Assembly (NCBI GenBank): GCA_944325775.1
Contig: CALVBL010000014.1
Coordinates: 1-47,995 of the forward strand
Reading direction: 5' to 3'
DNA length: 47,995 bases
From: an uncultured Helicobacter sp.
GTDB taxonomy: Bacteria > Campylobacterota > Campylobacteria > Campylobacterales > Helicobacteraceae
Part shown: piece by piece, positions 34,856-42,623 of the stretch
How the letters are laid out: every line of letters starts with the position of its first letter
How positions within the stretch are numbered: the stretch's first letter is position 1
The notes under the pieces: generated by a model
The model's input: the letters and a program-made list of their open reading frames with translations, nothing else
Database searches by the model: none
What the model was told of the DNA's origin: nothing
Translations under genes and position numbers: made by a program

Positions 34856-34953
34856 GCAGATTCTGCATCTCCTCCAAATCTAAGCTTTGGTAGATTCTGA
34901 ATTTGCCTTAGATTTTAGCTTTGCTTATGAATCTGTGCGTGCAAACTCTAAGA

Positions 34954-35451
34954 TCAATCCGAGGATTTTAGCACAGACACTCCCACGCCCACCACATACA
35001 CCACCGCGATCGTGATCCCCGCAAATAGCCCCGTGGGCATAAGCATATCATAATACAGCAGCCCACCAATCCCTGCCAAAAACAGCACATATCCCACCAC
35101 GCGCATTAGTGAAAAACTTAGCTTCGTGCCCACGACAAAGCGCGAGAGAGGAGGGATTTTAGCAGATTTATCTGTTTGTATTGTTTGGTCTGTATTTTTG
35201 TTTGCCTGCGTAGATTCTGTGCTCTGGAGATCATCGTGTGAGTCTTGTGAATGTGTGGTTTGAGAGGTATTCTGCGCGAGCCACAGCTGCCGCCTAATAT
35301 GCAAAAATGAACCGCTCATAATCACGCCAAATGCCCCATATCCTAGCAAAAAACTCACACCGCATTCTTTGCCAAACACCCACGCCACACCCACGCCTAG
35401 CACCCAAAGTAGCGCAAATCCAGCGAGGATTTGTGTAGGTTTAGCGCGCAT
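34954..35451 (-). CDS. Small four-helix membrane protein, second of an AtpI/AtpZ-like pair
   Basis: From the ATG at 35451 the product is 165 residues. The start overlaps the preceding stop and has GAGGA ten bases upstream; the frame is open further upstream, but inside the preceding gene. There are two hydrophobic pairs: QILAGFALLWVLGVGVAWVF with LLGYGAFGVIMSGS, and the C-terminal segments VVGYVLFLAGIGGLLYY and LFAGITIAVVYVVGVGV. A Gln/Thr/Ser-rich loop separates them. Pairs like this beside hemL are known in Campylobacter (Cj0851c/Cj0852c region). A role in ATP synthase assembly is only suggested by the partner protein. Confidence 0.6.
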   Translation of the reverse strand: MRAKPTQILAGFALLWVLGVGVAWVFGKECGVSFLLGYGAFGVIMSGSFLHIRRQLWLAQNTSQTTHSQDSHDDLQSTESTQANKNTDQTIQTDKSAKIPPLSRFVVGTKLSFSLMRVVGYVLFLAGIGGLLYYDMLMPTGLFAGITIAVVYVVGVGVSVLKSSD

Positions 35452-35833
35452 AAGGATCGTCCTCATCATCAAAATCTTGCATTTGTGAATCTCCCAAACT
35501 CCCCGAGCATGCATTCCTTTGCCCATTTTGTGAATCTTGCAAATACTTATGGGCGTTGTAGCGGGGATCTGTGGCGAGTTTATCAAGCTCTTTTTTGTGG
35601 CGCTTGTAGGCTTTGTAGATATTCAAAAACGCCGCAGCCACACCCCAAGCGATCCCAACCCACAAAAGCCACGAAATCCCAGTGAGTTTTTTAAGTCCAT
35701 AACCTATGCCATAGCCTAGTGCTACCGCCACGATGATAGAGATCCCCAAACTTAGATCATACGCACCCTCCACGATTTTTTGGAATCTTGGGGGCTTGAG
35801 GTCTATGTGCTTAGAATCTTGCTGCTTATCCAT
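35441..35833 (-). CDS. AtpZ/AtpI-like protein
   Basis: The 130-residue protein has a short polar N-terminus and two hydrophobic segments (LGISIIVAVALGYGIGYGL and SWLLWVGIAWGVAAAFLNIY) separated by KKLTG. A charged C-terminal tail follows, ending DDEDDPYAR. This two-helix hairpin with GYGIGYGLKK is characteristic of AtpZ/AtpI-type accessory proteins of F1Fo ATP synthase (Mg2+/Ca2+ handling or c-ring assembly). It overlaps the next gene by 11 bases and follows hemL by 8 bases. Confidence 0.7.
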   Translation of the reverse strand: MDKQQDSKHIDLKPPRFQKIVEGAYDLSLGISIIVAVALGYGIGYGLKKLTGISWLLWVGIAWGVAAAFLNIYKAYKRHKKELDKLATDPRYNAHKYLQDSQNGQRNACSGSLGDSQMQDFDDEDDPYAR

Positions 35834-35841
35834 ATGTCTGC

Positions 35842-37149
35842 CTAGATATCGTTTGCTATCTCTGCGAAGCTCTCTTGTGCGCGTTCTATGGTCGTGCGAA
35901 TCTCCTCCTCACCCATAGCCGTGCAGATGAATCCACTCTCAAACTGCGAGCAGGCAAAATACACACCTTTTTCAAGCATTTTTTGATGAAACTTCGCAAA
36001 CATCGCGGTATTGCTACGTTTAGCATCATCGAAATTTTTCACCGCACGATCATTAAAGAAAAATCCAAACATCGAGCCTCTGTGGCATACCTGCAGCGGG
36101 ATACCTGTGCTTTGGGCTGCGTCTTTTAGCCCTTGCGTAAGGATTTGGGCTTTGTGAGCAAGCGCGTCAAAAATACTAGGATCACTCTTTAGCTTCAAAA
36201 GCGCGGTAAGCCCAGCACTCACTGCCACGGGGTTGCCACTTAGTGTGCCGGCTTGATACACACTGCCAACGGGCGAGAGGAGATTCATAATCTCATCTCT
36301 ACCCCCAAAAGCCGCCAGAGGCATACCCCCACCAATAACCTTGCCAAAAGTCGCCATATCAGGCAGCACATCACAATACCCCAAGCTCCCGCGCAAGCCT
36401 GCCCGAAATCCGCTCATCACTTCATCAAAGATAAGCACCGCGCCATATTCATCGCACAGCGAGCGCAATGCGTGCAAAAACTCCCTATCAGCAGGCACAA
36501 GCCCCATATTACCAGCGATAGGCTCTATGATCACACAGCCCACGCCACTACCCTTAGTCCTACTCTCTTCAAAGCACGCGCGCACAGAATCTATATCATT
36601 GTAGCGCGCTACCAATGTGTGTTTAGAGAGATCACTTGGTACGCCCGGCGAGCTTGGCGCACCAAAGGTTGCACATCCACTCCCTGCACTCACAAGCAAG
36701 CTATCGCTATGCCCATGATAGCAGCCATCAAACTTGATGAGGTCGTCTCTGCCACTATAGGCGCGTGCAAGCCTAATGGCACTCATCGTGGCTTCGGTGC
36801 CAGAGCTCACCAGTCGCACTTTTGTAATCCCATCATACACACTGATAATCTCTTTTGCTAAAGTCGTCTCAATCTCGGTAGGTGCGCCAAAGCTCAAGCC
36901 ATTTTGCACGCTTTGTAACACGTTAGATTCTATATCACTATCGCAATGCCCAAAAATAAGTGGTCCCCAGCTCTGCACATAGTCGATGTAGGCATTATCA
37001 TCGACATCATAAATGTATGCGCCTTTAGCTTTGTGGATAAATCTAGGCACCCCACCCACCGATCCAAACGCACGCACAGGGGAATTTACCCCACCTACAA
37101 TCACTTGCTTTGCTTCATTAAAATCATTAATACTATGCAGGAGATTCAT
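35842..37149 (-). CDS. hemL: Glutamate-1-semialdehyde 2,1-aminomutase
   Basis: HemL makes 5-aminolevulinate from glutamate-1-semialdehyde in the C5 haem pathway, using PLP. The 435-residue product starts MNLLHSINDFNEAKQVIVGG and has the GGVNSPVRAF motif, SSGTEATMSAIRLARA, LIFDEVMSGFR and the PLP lysine in ATFGKVIGGGMPLAAFGG. I chose the ATG at 37149 with AAGGA seven bases upstream. The frame is open for another 77 codons into the promoter and neighbouring gene, but these are not conserved. The two AtpI/AtpZ-like genes follow directly. Confidence 0.95.
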   Translation of the reverse strand: MNLLHSINDFNEAKQVIVGGVNSPVRAFGSVGGVPRFIHKAKGAYIYDVDDNAYIDYVQSWGPLIFGHCDSDIESNVLQSVQNGLSFGAPTEIETTLAKEIISVYDGITKVRLVSSGTEATMSAIRLARAYSGRDDLIKFDGCYHGHSDSLLVSAGSGCATFGAPSSPGVPSDLSKHTLVARYNDIDSVRACFEESRTKGSGVGCVIIEPIAGNMGLVPADREFLHALRSLCDEYGAVLIFDEVMSGFRAGLRGSLGYCDVLPDMATFGKVIGGGMPLAAFGGRDEIMNLLSPVGSVYQAGTLSGNPVAVSAGLTALLKLKSDPSIFDALAHKAQILTQGLKDAAQSTGIPLQVCHRGSMFGFFFNDRAVKNFDDAKRSNTAMFAKFHQKMLEKGVYFACSQFESGFICTAMGEEEIRTTIERAQESFAEIANDI

Positions 37150-37179
37150 TAGAGTATCCTTGTATTTGGAGTTTGGGGC

Positions 37180-37185
37180 ATTATA
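37180..37185 (-). promoter_or_regulatory. Putative -10 box for hemL
   Basis: TATAAT on the minus strand lies 31 bases upstream of the hemL ATG, in the short gap after the metallopeptidase gene. Confidence 0.45.
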
Positions 37186-37207
37186 TCGTGCTTTGACATA
37201 AAAGCAC

Positions 37208-37861
37208 CTAAAGGGTTTGTGGTTTGCGATGGGTGCGCGTGGGTGGGTATTGTGCAAGCAGGGCTTTATACAGCCAAGCATTTGTGCGTAAAAACGCGCG
37301 TGATTGTCTGAAATGATCACAAAACTCTTCCACAAACGCCCAAAAGGCTTTAGAGTGGTTTTTGTAGCGGATATGGGCAAGCTCGTGGATCACTACATAT
37401 TCGATACAAGATCGTGGTGCAAAACACAGCATACGCGAAAAACGCAAATGATTATCGTGTGTGCAGATTCCAAAAAAGCTCTGTGCATTACTTAGGCGCA
37501 CGCTCTCATAGGCTACTCCCATTTTCTGCGCCCAGAGTGTGCAACTACGCTCTAGCAATGCCTCAAGTTCGGCGCATATATCTATAAAACCACACGCGCG
37601 CAATGCCTCACTAAGCCGATCTGCACTCACCCATTCACCAAAATACAGAATCTCCCCGCGCTTAGATTCTAGCTCCTGCGCGTGCGAGCGCTCTCTATCG
37701 CGCATAATGGCGCGCGCGCGTTCTATCCAAGCATTATGGCGCGCTAGCACCTGCTCACAATCACTCTGTGTGTAATAGCTAGGCACGCTAAGAAGTAGAG
37801 TGCGAGAATCTTTTAGCCGTAGATTCACTCTTTTGGTGCCTTTAGTGATTTTTATTTGCAA
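37208..37861 (-). CDS. YgjP/DUF45-type zinc metallopeptidase
   Basis: The 217-residue product has the zinc-binding motif VIHELAHIRYKNHSKAFW (HExxH with a downstream His) near residues 160-177. The N-terminal region is typical of DUF45/YgjP-like M48-related proteins. There is no signal peptide or membrane segment, so it should be cytosolic. The start is TTG at 37861 with AAAGG eight bases upstream. It is divergent from rplI. The biological substrate is unknown. Confidence 0.8.
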   Translation of the reverse strand: MQIKITKGTKRVNLRLKDSRTLLLSVPSYYTQSDCEQVLARHNAWIERARAIMRDRERSHAQELESKRGEILYFGEWVSADRLSEALRACGFIDICAELEALLERSCTLWAQKMGVAYESVRLSNAQSFFGICTHDNHLRFSRMLCFAPRSCIEYVVIHELAHIRYKNHSKAFWAFVEEFCDHFRQSRAFLRTNAWLYKALLAQYPPTRTHRKPQTL

Positions 37862-37878
37862 CTATAGAGCCTTTGTAG

Positions 37879-37884
37879 TATAAT
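37879..37884 (+). promoter_or_regulatory. -10 box for rplI
   Basis: A perfect TATAAT followed by T5 lies 30 bases upstream of the rplI ATG. Confidence 0.55.
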
Positions 37885-37913
37885 TTTTGGCATTATAGCC
37901 AAAAGGAGAGAAG

Positions 37914-38360
37914 ATGAAAGTCCTACTCGTAGAGAATGTGCAGGGGCTGGGCAAAGCCGGTGAGATTTGTGAAGTCAAAGATGGCTACGGACAAAATTTC
38001 CTCATCGCCAAAGGTAAGGCAAAACTTGCCACAAATGAGGTCATCAACCGCTACAAAGCTCAACAAAAGCAAATCGCCCAAACCAAAGCCCTAGAGTTAG
38101 CCGAGATCAAGCAACTTGCCCAAAGTCTAGAATCTTTAGAGATTAGTATCGCTAAAAAAGTCGGGGTGAATAACGCGCTTTTTGGGGCGGTTACCAAAGA
38201 TGAGATCGCCCATGCGATCAATGAACACATCAAAGTATCTATCGATAAAAAATGGATCGTGATACACGATCCAATCAAGCACACAGGGGATTTTAAAGTG
38301 GAAATCAAGCTAGGAAGTGGGCTAAGTGCGCAGATTCTGCTCCATATCATAGAGCAGTAG
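37914..38360 (+). CDS. rplI: 50S ribosomal protein L9
   Basis: L9 binds 23S rRNA domain V at the base of the L1 stalk. The 148-residue product begins MKVLLVENVQGLGKAGEICEVKDGYGQNFLI, the highly conserved N-terminal domain. A long connecting helix (KQIAQTKALELAEIKQLAQSL) leads to the C-terminal domain. An AAAAGGAGAG ribosome binding site is placed ideally. In H. pylori hslVU follows rplI; here the next gene is convergent, so rplI appears to be monocistronic. Confidence 0.96.
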   Translation: MKVLLVENVQGLGKAGEICEVKDGYGQNFLIAKGKAKLATNEVINRYKAQQKQIAQTKALELAEIKQLAQSLESLEISIAKKVGVNNALFGAVTKDEIAHAINEHIKVSIDKKWIVIHDPIKHTGDFKVEIKLGSGLSAQILLHIIEQ

Positions 38361-38407
38361 CGCGACTTGCTTTTAGCTCTGCTTCCCTAACCCTACTTTC
38401 CAACTCT

Positions 38408-38812
38408 TTAGTGCGTCTTTTTAAACACTGCTTTGAGTGAATCCCTCTCAAGTATCAGCTCATCATCTTGCAGTGTATAGGGCAGTTTGCCATCTTTAAA
38501 AAGTGCGAGGAGCAGAGATTCTATCTGCATACTTTTTAGATCGCACATTTTCCTAGTTACCCCCACACCCAAAAGCGACATCGCAGAATCTCCCCGCTCA
38601 TAGCTCCCAAAGAAATTATTGCACCCACTGCTCCCGCTAAATCTCTCACAAGTTTGGAACTGCAGGCTTACCTTTTGGGCAAGGCGATGGGTGCTTAGAA
38701 TCTCACCATTATGATTGAGCACATAGAGCTCCCAGCTAGTAGGCGCACAATCCCCCCGATCCGCCCACAGCGCGACAGCCCACACACACAGCACAAATAC
38801 CATCTTTTTCAT
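38408..38812 (-). CDS. META-domain (HslJ-like) secreted protein
   Basis: The 134-residue protein has an N-terminal signal peptide (MKKMVFVLCVWAVALWA). A META domain follows, recognisable by WELYVLN, the central FSGSSGCNNFFGSYE and TRKMC, with LKSMQIESLLLALF towards the end. There is no lipobox, so it is probably a soluble periplasmic protein. META/HslJ proteins are linked to heat or novobiocin stress and envelope maintenance, without a known activity. The gene follows pgpA by 9 bases. Confidence 0.75.
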   Translation of the reverse strand: MKKMVFVLCVWAVALWADRGDCAPTSWELYVLNHNGEILSTHRLAQKVSLQFQTCERFSGSSGCNNFFGSYERGDSAMSLLGVGVTRKMCDLKSMQIESLLLALFKDGKLPYTLQDDELILERDSLKAVFKKTH

Positions 38813-38821
38813 TACCCCTCC

Positions 38822-39313
38822 TTACAAAATCCACGCTTTTGCATAATAATCCCACGCCGCAAACACGATCATCACGCACAGCCCAGCCACAAAGCCAGCT
38901 AACGCATCATCGCCTACTACGCCAAGCCCGCCTTTGACTTCTCTATCGATTTTCCCGATAAATGAGGGCTTCCAAATATCAAAGATTCTAAAAAACACAA
39001 AGCTCAAAGCCACTGCCGTGATGCTCTCATACATACTAAGGACTTTAAGGTTGATAAAACTCATCGCAATCCACACACCCACAAGCTCATCAATCACGAT
39101 ACTTTTGTCATCATGTAGCCCGCCAGCACGTTCATAGGCATTGATCTCGCGCACAGCGATACCACCCACCAAAATCGCAAGCAACAACAATGTCTCTTGT
39201 GAAAAATACAAAAACGGCAAGCCCAAAAAGACACTGACTAAACTCCCCCAAGTCCCGGGTGCTACGGGGATTTTTCCACTATATAGCACGCTTAGGAATG
39301 CTATTCTTAGCAT
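38822..39313 (-). CDS. pgpA: Phosphatidylglycerophosphatase A
   Basis: This inner-membrane enzyme dephosphorylates phosphatidylglycerophosphate to phosphatidylglycerol. The 163-residue product shows PVAPGTWGSLVSV near the N-terminus, the metal-binding DDKSIVIDELVGVWIA, FRIFDIWKP and GGLGVVGDDALAGFVAG, all PgpA landmarks, among several membrane segments. It starts 2 bases after the stop of the response regulator gene and is followed by the META-domain gene. Confidence 0.93.
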   Translation of the reverse strand: MLRIAFLSVLYSGKIPVAPGTWGSLVSVFLGLPFLYFSQETLLLLAILVGGIAVREINAYERAGGLHDDKSIVIDELVGVWIAMSFINLKVLSMYESITAVALSFVFFRIFDIWKPSFIGKIDREVKGGLGVVGDDALAGFVAGLCVMIVFAAWDYYAKAWIL

Positions 39314-39315
39314 AT

Positions 39316-40218
39316 TTATGATTCTTTATGGTTTTTCGTGCGCAAGAGTCCGTATTTTTTGCGCTTCTCCCATAGGCTCTTGCGGCTCATACCAAGCCGT
39401 TTGGCAAGCTCTATGTCCGGATAGCGACTCTCAAACTTTGAAATGATAATGCGCTCATATTCTTTGACCGAGAGGATATCGCCTCCAAGCTCTAGTGTGT
39501 TAGAGCAGTTTGAGATATCCACGACTTGTGGGAATGGGACTTTGTCATTTGAGATGATAGAGACGATACAGCTGTATTTGAGAATCATCTCTAAAAACTC
39601 TCTCATTTCGATCCTTCTAAGCTCCTCAAGGTTTGTGATATAAAACACCTGATTTTTGCTTGGCTGGGATTCAAAGATCTGTCGCCATTTGTCCTCTTTG
39701 AGCGTGAGAAAATCAAACCTAATCCCCTTTCTACGTGCATAACGCATAGCATAAATATCCGCGCTACGCTGGGAATTTGTCTTGATGATAAAGGGAGGGT
39801 TGTAGGCGATAGGAGTCGGCGTGGCGAGCTCTTTTTCGATGAAATTAAAATAATTACAATAAAACTCTATTTCTTTTTTAAGATCCCTGTATGATTTGTA
39901 ATGTCTTATTTTGCGCACAAGCTCATCGATCACGAAGGGCTTGACGATGTAATCTGTGATCCCATTTTGTAGTGGTTTGGTAACGGTGTCTTCATTGATA
40001 TAAGAAATCATAAGTATGATGATTGCCTCCTCATAGCACTTTGTGAGCTCTTGATAATTGCCCTCAATGCTACTAAGTGATGCGATCACCACATCATAGT
40101 CTTTGCGCTCGGCTTCTTGGAGATTCTCTGCTATGCTACATTCTAGCTGAAAATCACTAAGCTTATTCACAATACCCTGTGCCAAATATGTTTCATTCTC
40201 GATGATCAATACTTTCAA
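39316..40218 (-). CDS. HP1021-type orphan atypical response regulator
   Basis: The 300-residue product has an N-terminal receiver-like domain in which the acidic pocket is degenerate (KVLIIENE) and the phospho-acceptor position reads VVIASLSS, Ser47 in place of Asp. The receiver lysine appears in DYIVKPF. The C-terminus has a Fis-like helix-turn-helix (DIELAKRLGMSRKSLWEKRKKYG). H. pylori HP1021 has the same layout. It binds oriC and regulates many genes in response to redox state without phosphorylation. It starts at TTG, overlapping the ispDF stop, with GAGGAGAG upstream, as in H. pylori where HP1020 (ispDF) and HP1021 are adjacent. Confidence 0.9.
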   Translation of the reverse strand: MKVLIIENETYLAQGIVNKLSDFQLECSIAENLQEAERKDYDVVIASLSSIEGNYQELTKCYEEAIIILMISYINEDTVTKPLQNGITDYIVKPFVIDELVRKIRHYKSYRDLKKEIEFYCNYFNFIEKELATPTPIAYNPPFIIKTNSQRSADIYAMRYARRKGIRFDFLTLKEDKWRQIFESQPSKNQVFYITNLEELRRIEMREFLEMILKYSCIVSIISNDKVPFPQVVDISNCSNTLELGGDILSVKEYERIIISKFESRYPDIELAKRLGMSRKSLWEKRKKYGLLRTKNHKES

Positions 40219-41372
40219 AGTCTCTCCTCATTGTGTAAGATTCTATCCCATTGGATATAGCCAAGGGTTGCGTTTGCTATCACTGCCACACCTTCCTTGC
40301 GCCCGATAAATCCTAGAGATTCTGTCGTCGTGGCTTTGATACTCACGCGCGAGATAGGCAGCGATAAAAGCGCGGCGATACTCTCTTGGATCTGGCGTTT
40401 GTAGGGCGCGATTTTGGGGATTTGTGCCATTATCGTGAGATCCACATACCGCACTTCAAAGCCCACGCTCCTAGCATACGCGTGAATCTGTGCCAAAAGC
40501 TGCTTAGAATCCGCTCCCCTAAACTCCTCGCTCGTATCTGGGAACCACTGCCCTATATCCCCCGCGCACATCGCGCCAAGGATCGCATCGCTTAGTGCGT
40601 GCAGCGCCACATCACCATCACTATGAGCTTTGAATCCTAGTTTAGATTCTATGCTCACGCCTCCTAACACCATAGGCTTGCCCTCCTCAAACGCATGCAC
40701 ATCAAAGCCGCTTGCACAAAAGCTCTCCCTATTAGGAGGTGAGAGTCGCATATCGTGCAAATCCTCGCCCAGAGTGAGCTTAGAGAGACGCGCACTACCA
40801 CGCACAAAGTCTATGCGTTTGCCAAGCGCGTGTATCGCCGAACTCTCATCGCTAAAATCCCCAGCACTCAAAGCATCGCGTAATATCTGTGTGCGGCTAA
40901 GCTGCGGGGTTTGGATAAGTTTTAGATCCTCACGCACGAGGTATCTGTCTTGATAAAATGTCGTATCAGGCACACTCACAAATGGTACAGCGCAGGCAAA
41001 ATCGGGATTTTCTAAACATGCGAGCAGTCGCTCACACACCGCTACATCTATACACCAGCGTGCCACATCACTCACGAACACAAACTCCGCATCCACACAC
41101 TCAAGGGCATTTCTAAGACTTTGGGCGCGTGTATCACCACCCTTGATGACAGGAAAGGGGCTGATCTGCTCCATATATAGCACATCCGCCGCTGAGGCTG
41201 TGATAAATGTCTGGGAAAACGGATAAAGCGCGCTTATGTCCTCTGCGACTTTGTGCCATAACGGCTTATCGCCCACGCGAAGCCATTGTTTTTTAAGCGA
41301 AAGGTTTGTGCTTGCACAAAAACGCGTAGAATCTCCAGCAGCCATAAGAATCAAAGCTATGCGATGAGACAT
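40215..41372 (-). CDS. ispDF: Bifunctional IspD/IspF (MEP isoprenoid pathway)
   Basis: The fused enzyme carries out the cytidylyltransferase and MECDP synthase steps of the MEP pathway. It has 385 residues from the ATG at 41372, which is served by GGGGAG upstream; 17 more codons are open but unlikely. The IspD part has ALILMAAGDSTRF, DTRAQSLRNAL and FVSDVARW. The IspF part has FDVHAF (metal ligands), HSDGDVALHALSDAILGA and ATTTESLGFIGRKEGVAV. Its stop overlaps the start of the HP1021-like gene. The domain fusion is typical of epsilon- and alphaproteobacteria. Confidence 0.95.
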   Translation of the reverse strand: MSHRIALILMAAGDSTRFCASTNLSLKKQWLRVGDKPLWHKVAEDISALYPFSQTFITASAADVLYMEQISPFPVIKGGDTRAQSLRNALECVDAEFVFVSDVARWCIDVAVCERLLACLENPDFACAVPFVSVPDTTFYQDRYLVREDLKLIQTPQLSRTQILRDALSAGDFSDESSAIHALGKRIDFVRGSARLSKLTLGEDLHDMRLSPPNRESFCASGFDVHAFEEGKPMVLGGVSIESKLGFKAHSDGDVALHALSDAILGAMCAGDIGQWFPDTSEEFRGADSKQLLAQIHAYARSVGFEVRYVDLTIMAQIPKIAPYKRQIQESIAALLSLPISRVSIKATTTESLGFIGRKEGVAVIANATLGYIQWDRILHNEERL

Positions 41373-41487
41373 TGATCTCCCCAAATGTCGTGAATTTTCG
41401 GAATTGTAGCGACAAAAACGCAAAAGATTGCTGAAATTGTTACAAAAATATACATTAATTGAGCGTGGATTGTGTCGCTGAGAGAAT

Positions 41488-41549
41488 GGCTATAATGTGT
41501 GGGGTTGCAAACTCGCAAGAGAGTAGCAGCCTTTTAGCGAATTTGTAGC
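41488..41549 (+). other. Spacer with an orphan plus-strand -10-like box
   Basis: A perfect TATAAT is at 41492-41497 on the plus strand, preceded by GAATGGC, yet no plus-strand gene follows. A transcript from here would run antisense into the SGNH-B gene. TTGC and GCAA around 41506-41519 form only a small stem. I cannot tell a promoter from chance. Confidence 0.2.
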
Positions 41550-42611
41550 CTACTTAGATTCTGTGATTTTGGATTCTGTACTCTTGCAGGGGTTGGATCT
41601 TATTTGTTTTCTTAGGGATTGTAAGTAGCTGTGGATATTTTCTTTAGTCAGCTCCACACCAAAGTCCTCTGGCAGAGATTTAGTGCCATCATCAAATATT
41701 CTTGCCAAGATGAGATCGCCTACTTTGGGTTTGAAATGCCACGCGTAGTCATCGAAATTATCCTTATCACATGTGATGGAATTGTTCCCATAGAAGCTAA
41801 GCACACGCGCCTTGGTGTTGCTCACTAGAATCTCTATGGCTTTGAAATATGGCTCCTGCACCTCATAGCGCGCAAATAGCTCATAATAATACGCGTATTT
41901 GGGGAAAATGATAAAGATGTCTTGAGAATCTCCTAAGTGCGCGAGCTTGAGGATTTTGGATTCATTGATATTGTAGTGTTCGTAGAGGGCGCCAGATTGC
42001 ATATCTGAATGTAGGCGCTTGAAGCGATATTCTTCTATCTCTTCATGCGTATTTCTCTCTCCTGCGCGCTCATTTTCTAGGGTTAGTCCCCTATCATGCG
42101 GTGCGTGCAAAAGCATATCTTTGATCAGCAAGGCGACACTTGCCCGAGTCGTGTATGGGTGGATAAGGAGGGTGATGTAAGCCGTAAGATTGTCTTGTGT
42201 GAAAGGTTCGCTAAAGCGGTTTTTGTCTTTTCTTGCTGTGCTTAGGGCAAAGGCATCAAAGCCGCTGATAAAGTTACTACCATTGTGTTTGAGTGCTTGG
42301 AGCAAGAATAGATTTTCATCTAGGCTTTGGGACACTATGCCTACAAAAATCACATGAGATTTGAGATAGTGTGTTAGTTTTTGGGCATTGAGATTAAATG
42401 TGCGGGAGCTACCACTCACATAATATGGGGCTTTTTGCAGGATTTTTGGCTTATAGATATAGGAGTCAAGTTTCTTTGAAATAGTCATTAGATTCTTGCC
42501 CTCTATGCTCCTTAGTCCAAAAGGATCGAGCAGGTAGTTGCCTACACCCATGCCCAAAGTGCCGACAAATGTGAGGATCACAAATGCGAGTGTCCAGAAT
42601 CTATAGTGCAT
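41550..42611 (-). CDS. SGNH-like acyltransferase partner of MBOAT copy B
   Basis: The 353-residue protein has an N-terminal signal anchor (FWTLAFVILTFVGTLGMGVG). The periplasmic domain begins with YYVSGSSRTFNLN (SGNH block I). It ends with DDYAWHFKPKVGDLILARIF, where Asp and His could complete the catalytic site. It is not visibly related to the SGNH partner of copy A beyond these blocks. The C-terminus ends in a polar tail with repeated ESK encoded by GAATCTAA-type motifs. AAGGAGG precedes the ATG, and the gene lies 12 bases after the MBOAT stop, so the pair should be co-translated. Confidence 0.7.
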   Translation of the reverse strand: MHYRFWTLAFVILTFVGTLGMGVGNYLLDPFGLRSIEGKNLMTISKKLDSYIYKPKILQKAPYYVSGSSRTFNLNAQKLTHYLKSHVIFVGIVSQSLDENLFLLQALKHNGSNFISGFDAFALSTARKDKNRFSEPFTQDNLTAYITLLIHPYTTRASVALLIKDMLLHAPHDRGLTLENERAGERNTHEEIEEYRFKRLHSDMQSGALYEHYNINESKILKLAHLGDSQDIFIIFPKYAYYYELFARYEVQEPYFKAIEILVSNTKARVLSFYGNNSITCDKDNFDDYAWHFKPKVGDLILARIFDDGTKSLPEDFGVELTKENIHSYLQSLRKQIRSNPCKSTESKITESK

Positions 42612-42623
42612 ACAGCCTCCTTG

